NCBI RefSeq assembly: GCF_001477625.1
Contig: NZ_CP013692.1
Location: forward strand, 2,542,001 to 2,606,000
Direction: 5' to 3'
DNA: 64,000 nt
From: Paucibacter sp. KCTC 42545
GTDB taxonomy: Bacteria; Pseudomonadota; Gammaproteobacteria; Burkholderiales; Burkholderiaceae_C
Positions 1 to 9,029 of the stretch are shown here, in pieces. Under the pieces are notes generated by a model. The model was not told where the DNA came from. It saw only the letters and a program-made list of their open reading frames with translations, and made no database searches. Numbering within the stretch: position 1 is the stretch's first letter; the number at the start of each line of letters is the position of its first letter. A program made the position numbers and the translations under genes.

Positions 1-312
1 GCCGGCCTCGATAATCCAGGCATCGTCGCGCTCCTCGACCAAGCGCATGCCGGGAATTTCCATCTTCAGCACCACCGCCTCGATGTCCTTGGTCAGCACC
101 AAATTGCTGCCGCCGCCCAGCACAAACTTGGGCGCGCGGCCCAGTTCGGGGTGGTCCACCACGCGGCGCACATCAGCGGCTTCGCGGATGCGCACCAGGC
201 GCCGGGCTGTTGCAGGCAGGCCGAAGGTGTTAAAAGGCTTGAGATTGACGTCGAATTCCAGCACCAATTTGGCGCCGGAAACCTCGTCCCGATTGACCGC
301 TTTTTCATCCAT
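1..312 (-). CDS. murB: UDP-N-acetylenolpyruvoylglucosamine reductase MurB, N-terminal part (cut by window edge)
   Basis: The gene runs off the left edge, so only the first 104 codons are present. MurB reduces UDP-GlcNAc-enolpyruvate to UDP-MurNAc with NADPH and FAD in cytoplasmic peptidoglycan precursor synthesis. The visible part carries the family's N-terminal FAD-binding signatures: LKPFNTFGLPA near residues 21-31, then the flavin-diphosphate loop VLGGGSNLVLTKD near residues 61-73. The start is the ATG read leftward from 312; a second ATG at 308 is in another frame and gives nonsense. It is divergent from yajQ with about 70 bp between the start codons. Confidence 0.93.
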   Translation of the reverse strand, partial: MDEKAVNRDEVSGAKLVLEFDVNLKPFNTFGLPATARRLVRIREAADVRRVVDHPELGRAPKFVLGGGSNLVLTKDIEAVVLKMEIPGMRLVEERDDAWIIEAG

Positions 313-380
313 GGCAGAATTTTCCCAGATCAAGGGTGCGAATCCCCGCCCTTTCACCTCACAAGATTGAATAAACATCT

Positions 381-875
381 ATGCCTAGCTTTGACATCAC
401 CCTCGAACCCGATATGGTCAAGATCAAGAACGGTATCGAGACCAGTTCCAAAGAAATCGGCACCCGCTTTGACTTCAAGGGCACCAGCGCCAGCGTCGAG
501 TTGAAGGAAAAAGAAAAGGAAATCCACTCGGTCGGCGACAGCGATTTCCAGCTCGAGCAAATCGAAGCCGTGGTCTACAGCAAGCTGACCAAGCAAGGCG
601 TGGTGATCAGCTTCCTGGACAAGCAGGAAAAGGTCGAGAAGATGGGTGGCGACAAAGTCCGCCAGGTCTACAAGATCAAGAACGGCGTCGAGGCCCCTTT
701 GGCCAAGAAGATCACCGGCTTCATCAAGGAAAGCAAGATGAAGGTGCAAGCCTCCATCCAGGGCGACACGGTGCGCGCCACCGGCAAGAACCGCGATGAC
801 CTGCAAGTGGCGATCAATGCGCTGAAGAAAGAATTTGCCGACACGCCGCTGAGCTACGGCAACTTCCGCGACTAA
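381..875 (+). CDS. yajQ: YajQ family cyclic-di-GMP-binding protein
   Basis: This 164-residue protein has the full length of the YajQ (UPF0234) family. It begins MPSFDI, as nearly all members do, and has the conserved stretch ending in GTRFDFKGT near residues 27-35 plus the C-terminal segment NRDDLQVAINALK. Family members fold as two ferredoxin-like domains. Some bind cyclic di-GMP and act with LysR-type regulators; others were reported to bind nucleotides or tRNA, so the exact role here is open. The ATG lies just after an in-frame stop region. The next gene starts 6 bp after its stop, so the two are probably co-transcribed. Confidence 0.93.
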   Translation: MPSFDITLEPDMVKIKNGIETSSKEIGTRFDFKGTSASVELKEKEKEIHSVGDSDFQLEQIEAVVYSKLTKQGVVISFLDKQEKVEKMGGDKVRQVYKIKNGVEAPLAKKITGFIKESKMKVQASIQGDTVRATGKNRDDLQVAINALKKEFADTPLSYGNFRD

Positions 876-881
876 GCCGCC

Positions 882-1583
882 ATGGCCAAGCCCAGCGTCA
901 GCCTCGTCCGCCGCCTCGTCTGCGGCGCCAGCCTGGCGCTGATGGCCAGCCTTGTTGCGGCGCAAAGCAGCAGCAGCAACAGCGCAAGTGCCGGGCCGGC
1001 GCTCAGCTTCAACGGCAGCCTGGGCCAAAAAGCGGCCCTGCTGCTGATCGGCGGGGAGGCCAAGACCGTGGCCGTGGGCGCCACGGTGCAAGGGGTGCGC
1101 CTGATCTCGATGGAGGAGGACCGCGCGGTGGTGGAAGTTGCCGGGCGGCGCCAGACTCTGGTGCTCGGCGCCTCACCCGGCCGGGTCGGTGACGCCACGA
1201 GCAATGTGCGTAGCGCCCGCCAGATCGTGTTGAGTTCTGGTCCCGGCGGCCACTTCACCAGCGGCGGCAGCATCAACGGCCTGACGACACAGTTCCTGGT
1301 CGACACCGGCGCCACCGCCGTGTCCATCAGCCAGGCCGAGGCTGAGCGTTTGAACCTCAAATACCGCGAGGGCCGGCGCATCATGACCCAGACCGCCAAT
1401 GGCGTGGTGCCCGCCCATTTGCTTCAGCTCGCCACGGTGCGGGTCGGCGAAGTGGAATTACGCAATGTCGACGCCATCGTCACACCGGGGCAGATGAGCC
1501 ATGTTTTGCTGGGCAATACATTTCTGTCGCGTTTTCAGATGAAGCGCGAGAACGAAATCATGACCCTGGATCTGCGCTACTGA
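882..1583 (+). CDS. Retropepsin-like clan AA aspartic protease, exported or membrane-anchored
   Basis: The 233-residue product has an N-terminal hydrophobic segment (about residues 12-28, ending AQS) that looks like a signal peptide or anchor. Then comes a low-complexity Ser/Asn stretch, a small beta-rich domain and a retropepsin-like domain. The catalytic motif VDTGATAVSIS has its aspartate at residue 141. A later hydrophobic-glycine block, HVLLGNTFLSRF, matches the second conserved element of the TIGR02281-type family. These are single-domain proteases expected to work as homodimers, usually in the periplasm; the substrate is unknown. It follows yajQ by 6 bp. Confidence 0.85.
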   Translation: MAKPSVSLVRRLVCGASLALMASLVAAQSSSSNSASAGPALSFNGSLGQKAALLLIGGEAKTVAVGATVQGVRLISMEEDRAVVEVAGRRQTLVLGASPGRVGDATSNVRSARQIVLSSGPGGHFTSGGSINGLTTQFLVDTGATAVSISQAEAERLNLKYREGRRIMTQTANGVVPAHLLQLATVRVGEVELRNVDAIVTPGQMSHVLLGNTFLSRFQMKRENEIMTLDLRY

Positions 1584-1606
1584 AGCCCTGCGCAGGGCGG
1601 TGAACG

Positions 1607-1638
1607 CTTCACCCCACCCCCGCAAGCAGGGGGTGAAG
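1607..1638 (+). terminator. GC-rich hairpin after the aspartic protease gene
   Basis: CTTCACCCC at 1607-1615 pairs with GGGGTGAAG at 1630-1638. No run of T follows, so it could be a weak terminator or only an mRNA 3' end structure. Confidence 0.35.
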
Positions 1639-1717
1639 AGGCGAAGTTGTATGAACAATGTCACCACGACCAGCAGGCAGCGGCTGCAATCGCCGCCGAG
1701 TTGCGGATACTGTGGGG

Positions 1718-4555
1718 ATGACTGCACCCATCAAGCCTCGCCTGCTGCCCATCACTTCACCCGCAAGCGGCCTGCGCCCTTTGCTTTTGGCCATGCTTTT
1801 GGGGGCCAGTCTGGGTGCCGCCCAGGCCTCGCCCGAAAAGGCCGCCAAGTTTTACGAAGACGCGCTACAGCGTTTTGAGAAAGGCGATTTGAGCGGCGCC
1901 AGCATCCAGCTCAAAAACACCATTCAAGAAGACAAACAGATGCTGGCCGCGCATCTTTTGCTCGGCAAGGTCTTGTTCAAGAGCGGCGAACTCAAAGGCG
2001 CCGAGGCGGCCTTCGAAGAAGCCGTGCGCCGAGGCGTGAATCGCAGCGAAGTGGCGATTCCGATGGCCCAGCTCTATTTGCAGCAAGGCGAGCGCAAAAA
2101 GCTGCTTGAGCAGATCAACACCACGGGCCTCGGGCCCAGCCAACAAGCCGAGTTGCTGACGCTGCGCGGCACCGCCTACGCCCAGAGCGGCAATACCACC
2201 CTGGCGGCCAAGAGCTTTGCCGATGCCAAGGCGCTGGACCCTCGCTCGGCCCTGCCCCTGATGGCCGAAGCACAGATGCAGCTGCGCGCCGGCGAGCGTG
2301 ACAAGGCGCGCGCCACGGCCCTGCGCGCCACCGAACTGGCGCCGACGCTGGGCTTGGCCTGGTACACCCTGGGCGCCATCCAGCAAGCCACACAGGACAG
2401 CAAAGCCGCCCTGGCCTCGCAGGAAAAGGCCTTGAGCATCAACCCCAACCAGGTCGACGCCCGGGTGTCGCATGCCGCTTTGCTGATGGGCATGGGCCGC
2501 CAAAAAGAGGCCGAGGAAGATCTGGCCATGCTGGCGGCGGCCAAGCAGGATGACCCCCGCGCCTCCTACATCCGCGCCCAGCTGGCCAGCCAACGCGGCG
2601 ACGAAGCCGCGGCCAAGAAGTCATTCACCGAAGCCACCAGCATGATCGACGTCATGCCGCCCGGCCTCTTGATTGGCAATGAACCCTTGCTGCTGGCGGG
2701 CGCCCTGTCCCACAAGGCCTTGGGCAATAACGAAAAAGCGCGCGCCTACCTGGACATTCTGATTGCGCTCAACCCGCGCAACTACACCGCGCAAGTCTTG
2801 ATGGCCACGATCCTGCTGGACACCCGTGACTACGGCAAAGCCCAGCCCCTGCTGGAAAACCTCTTGCGCGCCAAGCCGGATGACCCGCATGTGCTGTATC
2901 TGCTGGGCTCGGTCCATCTGGCACGCAAACATTATTCTCAGGCCAGCGAAGCCTTTGAGAAATCTGCCCAGCGCAATAACTCGCCGGATGCCGTCCGGGA
3001 GTTGGGCTTCAGCCAGCTGGGCCTGGGTCAGGACAAAGCGGGCTTAAGCAATTTGGAAAAGGCCTTTTCCGACAATCCCAAAGACACCCGCGCCGGTGTT
3101 CAGCTGGCCATGATTTATGCCCGCGAAGGACAGAGCGCACGCGCCCTGCAAACCGCGCAAACCATCGTCAAGCAAGATCCCAGCAACCTCACCATGCTGA
3201 ACTTCCTGGGCAATATCAAGGGCCGGATCGGTGACAAAGCCGGCGCCCGCGAGGCCTTCAGCCAGGTTTTGGCCAAGGACCCGGCGTTCCGCCCGGCCGG
3301 CATCAACCTGAGCTGGCTGGACATCGAAGAGAAGAAGTTCGACCCCGCCCGTATCCGCCTCAAGCAGATGCTGACCCGCGTTAAGGACGACCCGGATGTG
3401 CTGTTCGAGTTGGGCGTGCTGGAATTGCGCGCCGGCAAGCCCGCCGAGGCCATGGCCCAATGGCAGCGCGCCGAAGATGTGCAGCGCGCCGACCCCAGGC
3501 CCGGCCTGGCCATGATTGACTTGCTGTCCAGCCAAAAGCAGCTGGACAAGGCGCTCGCCACCGCCAAGCTGCTGGTGGCCAAACACCCCAGCAAATTGCC
3601 GGTTCAGCTGGCCATGGGCCGGGCTTATCTGGCCGTGGGCGATGCGACCAATGCGCGCCTGTCTTTCCAGGAAGCGACACGGCTGGCTGAGTTCGATGCA
3701 GAAAAGCAAGTGATGATTGGCCGCCTGCAGTTGATGAGCGGCAACCCTGACGGCGCGGCCTACAACGTCCAAAAAGCCTTGCAAGCTCGGCCGGACGACC
3801 AAGCGGCCCTGGTCTTGCAGGTCGAAGTGGAAGCGCGGCGTGGCGACAACGCCAAGCTTGACGCCGGGCTCAAGCTGCTCAACAGCAAATACCCCGGCAC
3901 CTTGCCCACGCTGATGACCAGCGCCAATGTGGCCATGATGCGCGGCCAGGTCCCGCAGGCCGTGACGGCCTACCGTGCCGCAATGGACAAGGCACCCAAC
4001 ACCGGCACCGCCCTTTTGCTGGCGCGCGCGCTGATCGTCTCTGGGGATACCAACCGTGCCCTGAGCTTGCTGGAAGATTGGTCTAAGAAGAATGCCGAGG
4101 ACCGAACTCTGCTCAAGGCCCTGGCCGAAGTGCAGTTCCAGGCTGGCAAGACTGAAGCCGCCCGCGCCAGCTACAACAAGCTGCTGGCGGCCGAGCCCGA
4201 TGATGCCGACACCTTGAGCGGCTTCGCATCTCTGCAGCAACGTATGGGCGACCCGGCTGCAGTGGCCACGGCCGAGAAGGCGCTGAAGCTGTCCCCCGGC
4301 AGCCCCGAGTTGAGCGATCAATTGGGATGGCTGCTGGTGCTCAACGGCAAGGCTGAAGCAGGCTTGCGGCATTTGCGCGAGGCCCGCTTGCGCAACCCAG
4401 GCAGCGGCGAGATTCGCTTCCACCTGGCCTATGCCCTGGCCAAGGCCGGTCGCAAGGCCGAGGCCCGCGAGGAGTTGACCGCTGCGCTCAACGCCCCGGC
4501 CGGCGTTCAAGCCAGCGCGGAGCTGGCGCGACTCAAGAGCGAACTCGGGCTTTGA
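1718..4555 (+). CDS. prsT: PEP-CTERM system TPR-repeat lipoprotein-like protein PrsT
   Basis: This 945-residue protein is almost entirely tetratricopeptide repeats. An N-terminal signal sequence (hydrophobic core LRPLLLAMLLGASLGAA) ends near residue 40 with AQA-S. The first repeat, with KAAKFYEDALQRFEKGDL, is typical of PrsT, the very large TPR protein linked to exosortase/PEP-CTERM surface protein systems. Its role is thought to be periplasmic or outer-membrane handling of exopolysaccharide or sorted proteins. The start is the ATG at 1718, which gives the signal peptide; an ATG 60 bp upstream adds only Arg-rich residues. A PEP-CTERM target gene follows 168 bp downstream. No exosortase or prsK/prsR gene is in the window. 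Confidence 0.87.
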   Translation: MTAPIKPRLLPITSPASGLRPLLLAMLLGASLGAAQASPEKAAKFYEDALQRFEKGDLSGASIQLKNTIQEDKQMLAAHLLLGKVLFKSGELKGAEAAFEEAVRRGVNRSEVAIPMAQLYLQQGERKKLLEQINTTGLGPSQQAELLTLRGTAYAQSGNTTLAAKSFADAKALDPRSALPLMAEAQMQLRAGERDKARATALRATELAPTLGLAWYTLGAIQQATQDSKAALASQEKALSINPNQVDARVSHAALLMGMGRQKEAEEDLAMLAAAKQDDPRASYIRAQLASQRGDEAAAKKSFTEATSMIDVMPPGLLIGNEPLLLAGALSHKALGNNEKARAYLDILIALNPRNYTAQVLMATILLDTRDYGKAQPLLENLLRAKPDDPHVLYLLGSVHLARKHYSQASEAFEKSAQRNNSPDAVRELGFSQLGLGQDKAGLSNLEKAFSDNPKDTRAGVQLAMIYAREGQSARALQTAQTIVKQDPSNLTMLNFLGNIKGRIGDKAGAREAFSQVLAKDPAFRPAGINLSWLDIEEKKFDPARIRLKQMLTRVKDDPDVLFELGVLELRAGKPAEAMAQWQRAEDVQRADPRPGLAMIDLLSSQKQLDKALATAKLLVAKHPSKLPVQLAMGRAYLAVGDATNARLSFQEATRLAEFDAEKQVMIGRLQLMSGNPDGAAYNVQKALQARPDDQAALVLQVEVEARRGDNAKLDAGLKLLNSKYPGTLPTLMTSANVAMMRGQVPQAVTAYRAAMDKAPNTGTALLLARALIVSGDTNRALSLLEDWSKKNAEDRTLLKALAEVQFQAGKTEAARASYNKLLAAEPDDADTLSGFASLQQRMGDPAAVATAEKALKLSPGSPELSDQLGWLLVLNGKAEAGLRHLREARLRNPGSGEIRFHLAYALAKAGRKAEAREELTAALNAPAGVQASAELARLKSELGL

Positions 4556-4723
4556 TCGGTGGGTTTGACCTTGATTGGTAACTTAAACAGTTTCTTTCGC
4601 CAGATTTGCCACACCAAGGGAAACCACCCCCCAGATTTACGGGGTTGTTACAAATTGCGTCGCTGCTAATCTACTCACCACAAATTCAAACTTGTTTCCA
4701 TTCAACAGGGATCGACCAAAATC

Positions 4724-5524
4724 ATGAAAAACATTGATCTGCGCGCTAAGGCGCCTCTCGCAGCGATGGCGCTATTGGTCAGCCTGGGAATGGGCCAAGC
4801 CATGGCGGCCTCGACGGTTTTGAACACCACCGGGACCAGCAACACTACGACCGTCAGTGCGACCTTTGGCAGCACCACCTCGAACACCAGCGCCGGTGCC
4901 TTCCAAGTGAAGGACAGCAACAACGACGCCTTCTGGGTGTATTGCCTGGACCCCTTGACCGCGTACAAGGCCGGCGCCACTTACAACACCGCATCGCTCG
5001 TTGACTTCCTTACTTTGGGCGGCACTAACAGCAGCTACAACAAGCTGTTCACCAACCCGGCCTATAGCGGCGTGACGCCCTATGCAGCCCAAAACACCAC
5101 CACGGTGCTGAACAAGCTGGTGTCGCTGTACTCGCATGCCTACGACGATAGTCTGAAAAGCGCGGCCAAGTCTGCGGCATTCCAGTACGCTGTATGGGAA
5201 ATCGAGGGCGAGTCGGCCTATTCCAGTACCAGCGGCGGATTGAAGGCCTCTGCAATACTAAGTACAGCGGCCGGATTCAAAACCCAGGCTGATGCCTATC
5301 TGACCGCACTGACCAGCAACACCTGGACTTCGGTCAATGGCGCCAACCTCAGCGCGACCAAGAACTACACCTACACTGCCTACGTTTCCAGCCCTCTTGG
5401 CGGTTCGCAGACCTTCTTGCGCGTGACCGATGCCCCCAACACGGTGCCGGAGCCTGGCTCGATTGCCCTGGTGAGCTTGGCCCTGTTTGGCGTGGCCTAC
5501 ACCCGCCGCAGCAAGCGCAGCTGA
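4724..5524 (+). CDS. PEP-CTERM sorted surface protein with a possible Cys-Gln thioester domain
   Basis: The 266-residue product has a signal peptide ending near residue 29 (QAMA-AS), a Thr/Ser/Asn-rich mature domain, and a textbook PEP-CTERM tail: VPEPGS, a short hydrophobic helix, then TRRSKRS. Exosortase should cut at the PEP motif and release it to the surface. The middle contains WVYCLDP with Cys74 and, about 80 residues later, FQYAVWEI with Gln154. That spacing and context resemble bacterial thioester (TED) adhesin domains, where Cys and Gln form an internal thioester. The thioester reading is inference. It lies downstream of prsT and is followed by a strong terminator. Confidence 0.85.
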   Translation: MKNIDLRAKAPLAAMALLVSLGMGQAMAASTVLNTTGTSNTTTVSATFGSTTSNTSAGAFQVKDSNNDAFWVYCLDPLTAYKAGATYNTASLVDFLTLGGTNSSYNKLFTNPAYSGVTPYAAQNTTTVLNKLVSLYSHAYDDSLKSAAKSAAFQYAVWEIEGESAYSSTSGGLKASAILSTAAGFKTQADAYLTALTSNTWTSVNGANLSATKNYTYTAYVSSPLGGSQTFLRVTDAPNTVPEPGSIALVSLALFGVAYTRRSKRS

Positions 5525-5548
5525 TTCAGCCCGCTTTGCAAGAATGAC

Positions 5549-5571
5549 AACGGCCCTACGGGGCCGTTTTT
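5549..5571 (+). terminator. Rho-independent terminator of the PEP-CTERM gene
   Basis: Stem ACGGCCC/GGGCCGT with a short loop, followed directly by TTTTT, starts 25 bp after the stop codon of the PEP-CTERM gene. Confidence 0.85.
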
Positions 5572-5718
5572 CATTGGGGCGGCGACTTCAACACGCCAGC
5601 TCCTGGCATGCCCCTGGCCTGTCTCTGTCGGGACAGCTGAAAATAGCACGGCCGTGCTAAAAACAGCCTCGAACAAAGCAGTAGCAGAATTGATCGCCCC
5701 AGCGCCAGGAGACGCCCG

Positions 5719-6897
5719 ATGAATTTGAACTTCACGCCCGAGGAGCAGGCCTTTCGCGCCGAAATCCGCGAATGGGTGAGCAGCAACCTTCCCGCAGACA
5801 TCAGCCAGAAAGTTCAGCAGGCCCAGCGCCTGAACAAGGACGATCTGCAGCGCTGGGCCAAGATCCTCGGCGCCAAAGGCTGGCACGGCTGGGCCTGGCC
5901 CAAGGCCTTCGGTGGCCCGGGCTGGAACGCGGTGCAACGCCATTTGTTCGAAGAAGAATGCGCCATGGCCGGCGCGCCGCGGATCGTGCCCTTTGGCCCG
6001 GTGATGGTGGCCCCGGTGATCATGGCTTTCGGCTCGCGCGAGCAGCAAGAGCGCCACCTGCCCGGCATCATGAGCGGTGAAGTCTGGTGGAGCCAGGGCT
6101 ATAGCGAACCGGGCTCGGGCTCGGACCTGGCTTCGGTAAAAACCAAGGCGGAGCGGGTGGGCGACAAATACATCGTCAACGGCCAGAAGACCTGGACCAC
6201 CTTGGGCCAGTACGGTGACTGGATCTTCTGCCTAGTGCGCACCGACAGCTCCGGCAAGCCGCAGACCGGTATTTCTTTCTTGCTGATCGACATGAAGTCG
6301 CCCGGCGTCACCGTACGGCCCATCATCATGCTCGACGGCGAACATGAGGTGAACGAGGTGTTTTTCGACAATGTCGAAGTCCCGGCTGAAAACCTGGTGG
6401 GCGAGGAAAACAAGGGCTGGACCTATGCCAAGTACCTGCTGGCCCACGAACGCACCAATATTGCCGATGTGAATCGTGGCAAGCGCGAGCTGGAGCGCCT
6501 CAAGCGCATTGCCAAGGCCGAAGGCCTGTGGGAAGACCAGCGCTTCCGCGATCAAATCGCCCTGCTGGAGGTCGACTTGGTGGCGCTGGAGATGATGGTG
6601 CTGCGCGTGCTGTCGGCTGAAAAGAGCGGCAAGCAGTCGCTCGATGTGGCGGGGCTCTTGAAGATTCGCGGCAGCGAGATTCAACAACGCTACAGCGAGC
6701 TGATGATGCAAGCCGGCGGCCCCAACAGCCTGCCCTTCATCCACGAAGCGATGGAAGCCGGCTGGCAGGGTGACCACGTCGGACCGGCCCACTGCGCCTC
6801 ATTGGCCAGCCACTACTTCAACTACCGCAAGACCACCATCTACGGTGGATCGAACGAAGTGCAGCGCAATATCGTCGCCCAGACGGTGCTTGGTTAA
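5719..6897 (+). CDS. pimC: Acyl-CoA dehydrogenase, pimeloyl-CoA dehydrogenase large-subunit type
   Basis: The 392-residue FAD enzyme opens with MNLNFTPEEQAFRAEIREW. It carries the acyl-CoA dehydrogenase signature QGYSEPGSGSDLAS and, near the C-terminus, the flavin-contacting block YGGSNEVQRNIVAQ. This combination matches the PimC-type large subunits that pair with a small subunit to oxidise dicarboxylic or other acyl-CoAs to the 2,3-enoyl-CoA. The small-subunit gene follows after 12 bp, which supports an obligate heteromeric enzyme. Substrate choice cannot be read from sequence: a branched or ring-derived acyl-CoA is equally possible. Confidence 0.88.
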   Translation: MNLNFTPEEQAFRAEIREWVSSNLPADISQKVQQAQRLNKDDLQRWAKILGAKGWHGWAWPKAFGGPGWNAVQRHLFEEECAMAGAPRIVPFGPVMVAPVIMAFGSREQQERHLPGIMSGEVWWSQGYSEPGSGSDLASVKTKAERVGDKYIVNGQKTWTTLGQYGDWIFCLVRTDSSGKPQTGISFLLIDMKSPGVTVRPIIMLDGEHEVNEVFFDNVEVPAENLVGEENKGWTYAKYLLAHERTNIADVNRGKRELERLKRIAKAEGLWEDQRFRDQIALLEVDLVALEMMVLRVLSAEKSGKQSLDVAGLLKIRGSEIQQRYSELMMQAGGPNSLPFIHEAMEAGWQGDHVGPAHCASLASHYFNYRKTTIYGGSNEVQRNIVAQTVLG

Positions 6898-6909
6898 GAG
6901 GACACAGAC

Positions 6910-8031
6910 ATGGACTTTGATTTCACCGAAGACCAAGAATCGCTGCGTGAAGCCCTGCGCCGCTGGGTCGAAAAAGATTACAGCTTTGAGCGCCGCCAAA
7001 GCATCGTCAAGGCCGGCGGCTTCAGCCGCGAGGCCTGGGACGGTTTGCTCGGCCTCGGCCTGGGCGGCCTGCTCGTTCCCGAAGACCAGGGCGGCCTGGG
7101 CTTTGGCGCGGTGGACGCCATGGTGGTGATGGAGGAACTGGGCCGCGGCATCGTCATGGAGCCCTTTGCGCAAGCCGGGCTGATGGCGCCCGTGGTGCTG
7201 GCCCATGCACCGGCCGCCACGCAAGCTGCTTGGCTGCCACGCATGGCCAGCGGCGAGGCCTTGCTGGTCCTGGCCCACCAGGAACAAGGCGCGCGCTATC
7301 GGCATGAGCAGATCAAGACCGTGGCGCGCGAGCACAAGCTCACCGGCGCCAAGACCTTGGTGGCGGCAGGCGATGTGGCCGATGCCTTCATCGTGCCGGC
7401 ACGCCTTGACGCAGCTGAAGGAGGCGGCATTGCGCTCTATCTGGTTGAGCGGCAGCAAGCAGGTGTCAGCACCCGGGCCTACAGCTTGCAAGATGGCTCG
7501 CGCGCGGCCGAGTTGACACTGCTTGACGCACCCGCCACGCTGCTGGTGGGCCGCGAGCAAGGCCTGGCCGTGCTGGAGCTGGCGCTCGACTGGGGCATTG
7601 CCGCCTTGTGCGCCGAGGGCGTAGGCGCGATGGAAAAGATGCTGGCCATCACGGCCGACTACCTCAACACGCGCAAGCAGTTCGGTGTCGTCATCAGCAG
7701 CTTTCAAGCCCTGCGCCACCGCATGGCCGATGTGAAGATGCAGCTGGAGCTGGCCCGCTCAATGAGCTACTTCGCCACCCTCAAGCTGGGTGATGCGCCC
7801 GATGCGCGCCGCATGGCGCTGTCGCAAGCCAAGCTGCAGTTATGCAACTCCATGCGCTATGTGGGCCAGCAATGCACCCAGCTGCACGGCGGCATTGGCG
7901 TGACCGATGAGTACATCAGCAGCCACTACTTCAAACGCCTGACCGTGATGGGCATGCAGTTCGGCGACGATCTGCACCATCTGGGCGAAGTCAGTCAGCG
8001 CATGCAGGACAAGGCCGGTGTATTCACCTGA
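6910..8031 (+). CDS. pimD: Acyl-CoA dehydrogenase, pimeloyl-CoA dehydrogenase small-subunit type
   Basis: The 373-residue partner of the upstream enzyme starts MDFDFTEDQESLREALRRW. It contains the family C-terminal motif QLHGGIGVTDEY near residues 322-333. It lacks the full SEPGSGSD-type loop seen in the upstream subunit, having instead a diverged middle domain. That is usual for the small subunit of PimC/PimD and of related two-gene dehydrogenases, where FAD and active site are shared across the interface. The start is the ATG at 6910, 12 bp after the pimC stop, so the two are co-translated. Confidence 0.87.
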   Translation: MDFDFTEDQESLREALRRWVEKDYSFERRQSIVKAGGFSREAWDGLLGLGLGGLLVPEDQGGLGFGAVDAMVVMEELGRGIVMEPFAQAGLMAPVVLAHAPAATQAAWLPRMASGEALLVLAHQEQGARYRHEQIKTVAREHKLTGAKTLVAAGDVADAFIVPARLDAAEGGGIALYLVERQQAGVSTRAYSLQDGSRAAELTLLDAPATLLVGREQGLAVLELALDWGIAALCAEGVGAMEKMLAITADYLNTRKQFGVVISSFQALRHRMADVKMQLELARSMSYFATLKLGDAPDARRMALSQAKLQLCNSMRYVGQQCTQLHGGIGVTDEYISSHYFKRLTVMGMQFGDDLHHLGEVSQRMQDKAGVFT

Positions 8032-8055
8032 TGGCGGCTGAGGGACAATGGCGGC

Positions 8056-8802
8056 ATGAAAATGCGCCTGTCCCAAATCCTGTTCTCCCAAGGCTTCGGC
8101 ACCCGCCGCTTGTGCTCGGGCTTGATCTACAACGAGCAAGTCAGCGTTGCTGGCGAGATGGTCGATGACCCGGATGCCGAGTTCGAGACCGAGGGCTTCA
8201 GCTTTGAAGTCAGCGGCAAGACCTGGCCCTTCTACGACAAGGCCTTGATTCTGCTGAATAAGCCTGCCGGCTACGAATGCTCGCGCAAGCCCAAGCATCA
8301 CCCCAGCGTGATGAATCTGCTGCCCGCCCCCTTGCGCGAGCGCGATGTGCAGCCGATTGGCCGGCTGGACGAGGACACCACCGGCCTGCTGCTGCTGACC
8401 GACGACGGCACGCTGATCCACAAGCTCACCAGCCCCAAGCACCATGTGCCCAAGGTTTATGAAGCGCAGTGCAAGCACCCGGTCACGCCCGAGATGGTGG
8501 CCAAGCTGCTGGAAGGCGTTGAGCTGCGCGAGCCCGAGACCACCAGTGCCAACAAGCCGGTGCGCACCACGCCCTATGTGGGCGAGGTGGTCAAGGCCGA
8601 AGGCGCTGAGAGCTTTGGCACCCATGGCCTGCGCCTGACCCTGATCGAAGGCAAATACCACCAAGTCAAGCGCATGGTGGCGGCGGCGGGCAACCGGGTC
8701 GAAAGCCTGCACCGCCCGCGCTTTGGCGCCCTGGACTTGCCCAGCGATCTCAAGCCGGGCGAGTGGATCTGGATCAGCAGCCCCAAACTCATCACACCCT
8801 GA
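8056..8802 (+). CDS. rsuA: 16S rRNA pseudouridine(516) synthase RsuA family
   Basis: This 248-residue protein has an N-terminal S4-like RNA-binding region (KMRLSQILFSQGFGTRRLC) and the RsuA/RluB catalytic motif GRLDEDTTGLLLLTDDG with catalytic Asp105. The C-terminal GKYHQVKRMVAAAGNRV block is also family-specific. RsuA converts U516 of 16S rRNA to pseudouridine during 30S assembly. Length and layout fit RsuA better than the shorter RluE. It begins 24 bp after pimD, but a functional link to that pair is unlikely. Confidence 0.9.
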   Translation: MKMRLSQILFSQGFGTRRLCSGLIYNEQVSVAGEMVDDPDAEFETEGFSFEVSGKTWPFYDKALILLNKPAGYECSRKPKHHPSVMNLLPAPLRERDVQPIGRLDEDTTGLLLLTDDGTLIHKLTSPKHHVPKVYEAQCKHPVTPEMVAKLLEGVELREPETTSANKPVRTTPYVGEVVKAEGAESFGTHGLRLTLIEGKYHQVKRMVAAAGNRVESLHRPRFGALDLPSDLKPGEWIWISSPKLITP

Positions 8803-8842
8803 GCGCGCACCGCCTCAGCACCTGACGCTCTTTTGACCCCGC

Positions 8843-8863
8843 GCAAACCCCTAGCGGGTTTGC
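8843..8863 (+). terminator. Hairpin after rsuA
   Basis: GCAAACCC at 8843-8850 pairs perfectly with GGGTTTGC at 8856-8863 around a 5-nt loop, 40 bp after the rsuA stop. The downstream sequence lacks a T tract, so efficiency is uncertain. Confidence 0.5.
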
Positions 8864-9029
8864 CTCAAATCTGCGGCGCCCATGCGACGCTCTAGGGTTC
8901 ATACCGGGTAATTTGTCACATCCCGCAGGTACAAACTCTCCCCTTGGAGGATGGGCGCAGCACGCAGAGGCTGCCCCACTAGCAGATGGCGCCGGCGCAT
9001 GGCCGGCCCAGTGGTCGAGGGATTGAGAA

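Noticed and set aside
3044..4510. 488-codon minus-strand frame inside prsT
   Set aside because: Mirror of the TPR repeats on the other strand; no start signal or family match.
4630..4700. Possible sigma-54 promoter before the PEP-CTERM gene
   Set aside because: TGTTAC and TTGC are present, but the spacing (3 instead of about 5 nt) and the GG/GC positions do not fit the -24/-12 consensus.
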